From positions 1 to 34,640 of the forward strand of contig CAMEKS010000010.1 of NCBI GenBank assembly GCA_945921465.1: a DNA stretch of 34,640 nt, in the 5' to 3' direction. Every line of letters starts with the position of its first letter. Position 1 is the stretch's first letter. Made by a program: the position numbers and the translations under genes. The notes beneath the pieces are model-generated. The model saw nothing but the letters and a program-made list of their open reading frames with translations. It was not told where the DNA came from and searched no databases. This DNA comes from an uncultured Clostridia bacterium (GTDB lineage: Bacteria; Bacillota; Clostridia; Christensenellales; UBA1242). Below, piece after piece: positions 32,648 to 34,640 of this stretch.

Positions 32648-34306
32648 CTATGATAAAATATTGACTAAATAATTTTTTATCCCTTCCAATGTCCCCATAT
32701 CGTAACTAATTGCCATTAAGCAAAGGGCCGCAATTTGATCAGCCTCTTCCATTTCTAGCACATTTTTGGGTGTAATCATACGGAATGCCAAATAGTATGG
32801 CAAGTCTCTATCCACTTGCCTCAGAACTGAGCGTGAATACATAGTTCGCAATTTATCCATCAAACCCAGCAAATATTTTTTGTTACAATTAGGAATATGT
32901 AGATTTATATTAACCACCACTTTGTCAGATTGAATATCATAATTGACATATACAGCATCCTTATTTTTTTCATAATCTGCCATATAATTGCGATAATCAG
33001 ATTTGGCATATTTAATGAAAAAATAGTATCCATTAATCATCAAATTATTTATTAATATTGCGACATCCCCTACAAGCGAATTGCGACCAGCGGTCTCAAG
33101 GTCTATCACTTTTCCACATGATAATATATTAAGGTCTATAGGGTCACCTTGCGAAATAACGGACGGCACTCTTCTATTTTGCGACAACCGACACTTGATG
33201 TCTCTCATTATTTTAGCCAAGTTATATTGCTTGCCGTTAATCACGAATGATTTTTGCAATATAGGCAAATTCTCTAGACACTCATCAATCTTGTGTATTC
33301 TGTCATAGAAAAATTTACTATTGATGCAGTCTCTTGCTCTAACTAGAGATAATCTATCATATCCATAATTCAAATAATTATAGTCGGCAGTTCCATCATT
33401 ATATAACCTATAATGCAAGGTCTTGACAGATATGTCCTTAACCTCTTCGTACACTAGCAAACGCTTTTTGCGATCGCACGCCACCAAATGTGGGACTTGC
33501 AGCACATCCTTCACCGCCCTATAGTGCGTTAACTCCGTCACATAATCTACCTCGTTATCAAACTGCTTATAGAATCTATCTACACCATCTATTGCTATTA
33601 TTCCGTATGTATTTTTTGCAGATTGATTAGAAGATTTGATTTGCCAACTATCTCTTGCTGCAAGCAGTTTGTCCGCCAAATCATTAAGACTGTTGACATC
33701 TCCTGACGCGCTGGTTCTGTCCATCATATACGTCGTCATACCCATAGATTGCGCGGTTTTAATATTGTCAATTTTGTCATCCACAAACACACATTCTGCT
33801 GGCTCAAGGTTGTAACGATTCAATACTATTTCGAAAAATTCCTTGTCAGGCTTTGCCACCCCAATGTCGCAAGACAAGACCATCCCTCTAAGGTACTGCG
33901 ATATTCCAAATTCATCCACCAATCGTTTTGTAGACGCATGCGAATTAGAGCAAAGTATTATATCGTCTATAGCACTCAATCTCTTCAGTCCCTCTATAGT
34001 ATCTTCATACATATGGCGTAATCTATATGGAACAAATTGTCTCAATTCCCGCTCTAGTGACTTGTTACTGGCATCCACAGTGCGTGCTATCATCCTAATA
34101 ATTTTGTTATAAAATTTGTCCTCAGCCTTAATAGTTTTATACCAATATTTGCTGGTAAAACACGTCCCATAAGGATATGGATGCAAAGCGGCAATCTTGT
34201 CTGCCACAACATTTTTGTCATATCCTTTTGCTTCTAGATAATCTATTATAGCAGCTTCAGATTTCTGGCCATATATTAAGACCTTGACTAGATCTATTAA
34301 TATCAT
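32648..34306 (-). CDS. HAD-like phosphatase fused to an aminoglycoside/choline-kinase-like domain
   Basis: A 552-residue two-domain protein. Residues 1-215 form a HAD subfamily IA domain: nucleophile D5 (LIDLVKVL), S120 (CSNS), K152 (GVAKPD) and D176-D177 (FVDDKIDN). The usual second aspartate of motif I is replaced by valine (position 7), so phosphatase activity is uncertain. Residues about 230-550 look like a phosphotransferase fold: K247 (RFYKQF), E258, a hinge (LLVYEEV), the catalytic loop QGDPIDLN (D388, N393) and the metal aspartate D402 (VIDLETAG). A glutamine replaces the usual histidine before GD. The ATG follows GAAGG by 6 nt. Substrate unknown; a joint phosphorylation/dephosphorylation role is possible. 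Confidence 0.72.
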   Translation of the reverse strand: MILIDLVKVLIYGQKSEAAIIDYLEAKGYDKNVVADKIAALHPYPYGTCFTSKYWYKTIKAEDKFYNKIIRMIARTVDASNKSLERELRQFVPYRLRHMYEDTIEGLKRLSAIDDIILCSNSHASTKRLVDEFGISQYLRGMVLSCDIGVAKPDKEFFEIVLNRYNLEPAECVFVDDKIDNIKTAQSMGMTTYMMDRTSASGDVNSLNDLADKLLAARDSWQIKSSNQSAKNTYGIIAIDGVDRFYKQFDNEVDYVTELTHYRAVKDVLQVPHLVACDRKKRLLVYEEVKDISVKTLHYRLYNDGTADYNYLNYGYDRLSLVRARDCINSKFFYDRIHKIDECLENLPILQKSFVINGKQYNLAKIMRDIKCRLSQNRRVPSVISQGDPIDLNILSCGKVIDLETAGRNSLVGDVAILINNLMINGYYFFIKYAKSDYRNYMADYEKNKDAVYVNYDIQSDKVVVNINLHIPNCNKKYLLGLMDKLRTMYSRSVLRQVDRDLPYYLAFRMITPKNVLEMEEADQIAALCLMAISYDMGTLEGIKNYLVNILS

Positions 34307-34640
34307 CTTATACCTTCTCTTAATTTTTTTAATTTACAATCTTTTACAATAACAAAACCATATATTTAACTTAAGCAATTTGGAGTTGATAATAATTATT
34401 ATAAATGAATATTCTATTAATAAGATAGCGTTCAATCAACTTTAATTTGTTCAATCCCAACCTCAATTATAAGTTATATAATATCAAAAGCTTTTATTAT
34501 GAAAAGATAAGTTATTAATAATAATTAATATAATTTTTCACAACTGACAATCACTAAGAATGCATTATTTACAACCCAAGACAATAATTAACAGTATAGA
34601 GTAACTTATCACTATTAGAAAAGAAAAAATATTAACCAAC
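34307..34640. other. Upstream region of the HAD-kinase fusion gene
   Basis: AT-rich stretch to the window end with no supported gene. TGATAATAATTATTA at 34387-34401 differs from the Fur 7-1-7 consensus at one base and overlaps a TATAAT on the minus strand. No complete promoter is called. Confidence 0.35.

Overview
This AT-rich window comes from a low-GC, endospore-forming Firmicute, most likely an uncultured clostridial lineage. The evidence is a spoIIR-sleB-ypeB block, a rpmG-secE-nusG-rplK-rplA operon, a DivIVA-family protein, AGGAGG-type ribosome binding sites, TTGACA/TATAAT promoters and many intrinsic terminators. No tRNA, rRNA, CRISPR array or intact insertion sequence was seen.

Left part (1-7.6 kb): spoIIR, sleB and the N-terminal two thirds of ypeB run leftwards, followed by a HAD phosphatase that also runs leftwards. 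A rightward two-gene operon comes next: a HTH (XRE) regulator and a RelA/SpoT-like protein whose hydrolase half is intact but whose synthetase half is unrecognisable. A leftward ZIP-type metal transporter closes this part.

Middle part (8.2-14.5 kb, all rightward): an HD-domain hydrolase with a CaCA cation antiporter, then a SHOCT-like membrane protein with a structured leader, an 852-residue protein of unknown family, and two small unknown proteins. A bidirectional terminator separates these from a 1972-residue leftward gene for a secreted, membrane-anchored papain-like protease with many Ig/MBG/YDG-like repeats.

Right part (20.4-34.6 kb): a possible pseudogene remnant, then the leftward rpmG-secE-nusG-rplK-rplA operon. 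Its nusG-rplK spacer is unusually long and full of secondary structure, including a GC-rich four-way-junction-like element. The leaders of both rplK and rplA carry a matching 45-nt element that resembles the L1-binding region of 23S rRNA. Then come a DivIVA-like protein, lgt with a small membrane protein, a 701-residue membrane/coiled-coil protein, a rightward PLP-dependent alpha-oxoamine synthase, a leftward lipoprotein, a candidate structured RNA, and a leftward HAD plus kinase-like fusion protein.

The observations most worth checking are the structured nusG-rplK spacer, the paired L1-like operators, the candidate small RNA near 32.5 kb, the HTH/hydrolase-only RSH pair, the HAD-phosphotransferase fusion, and a perfect 7-1-7 Fur-type box in front of spoIIR. 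Function and fold statements rest on motif recognition by eye; no database search or folding program was run.
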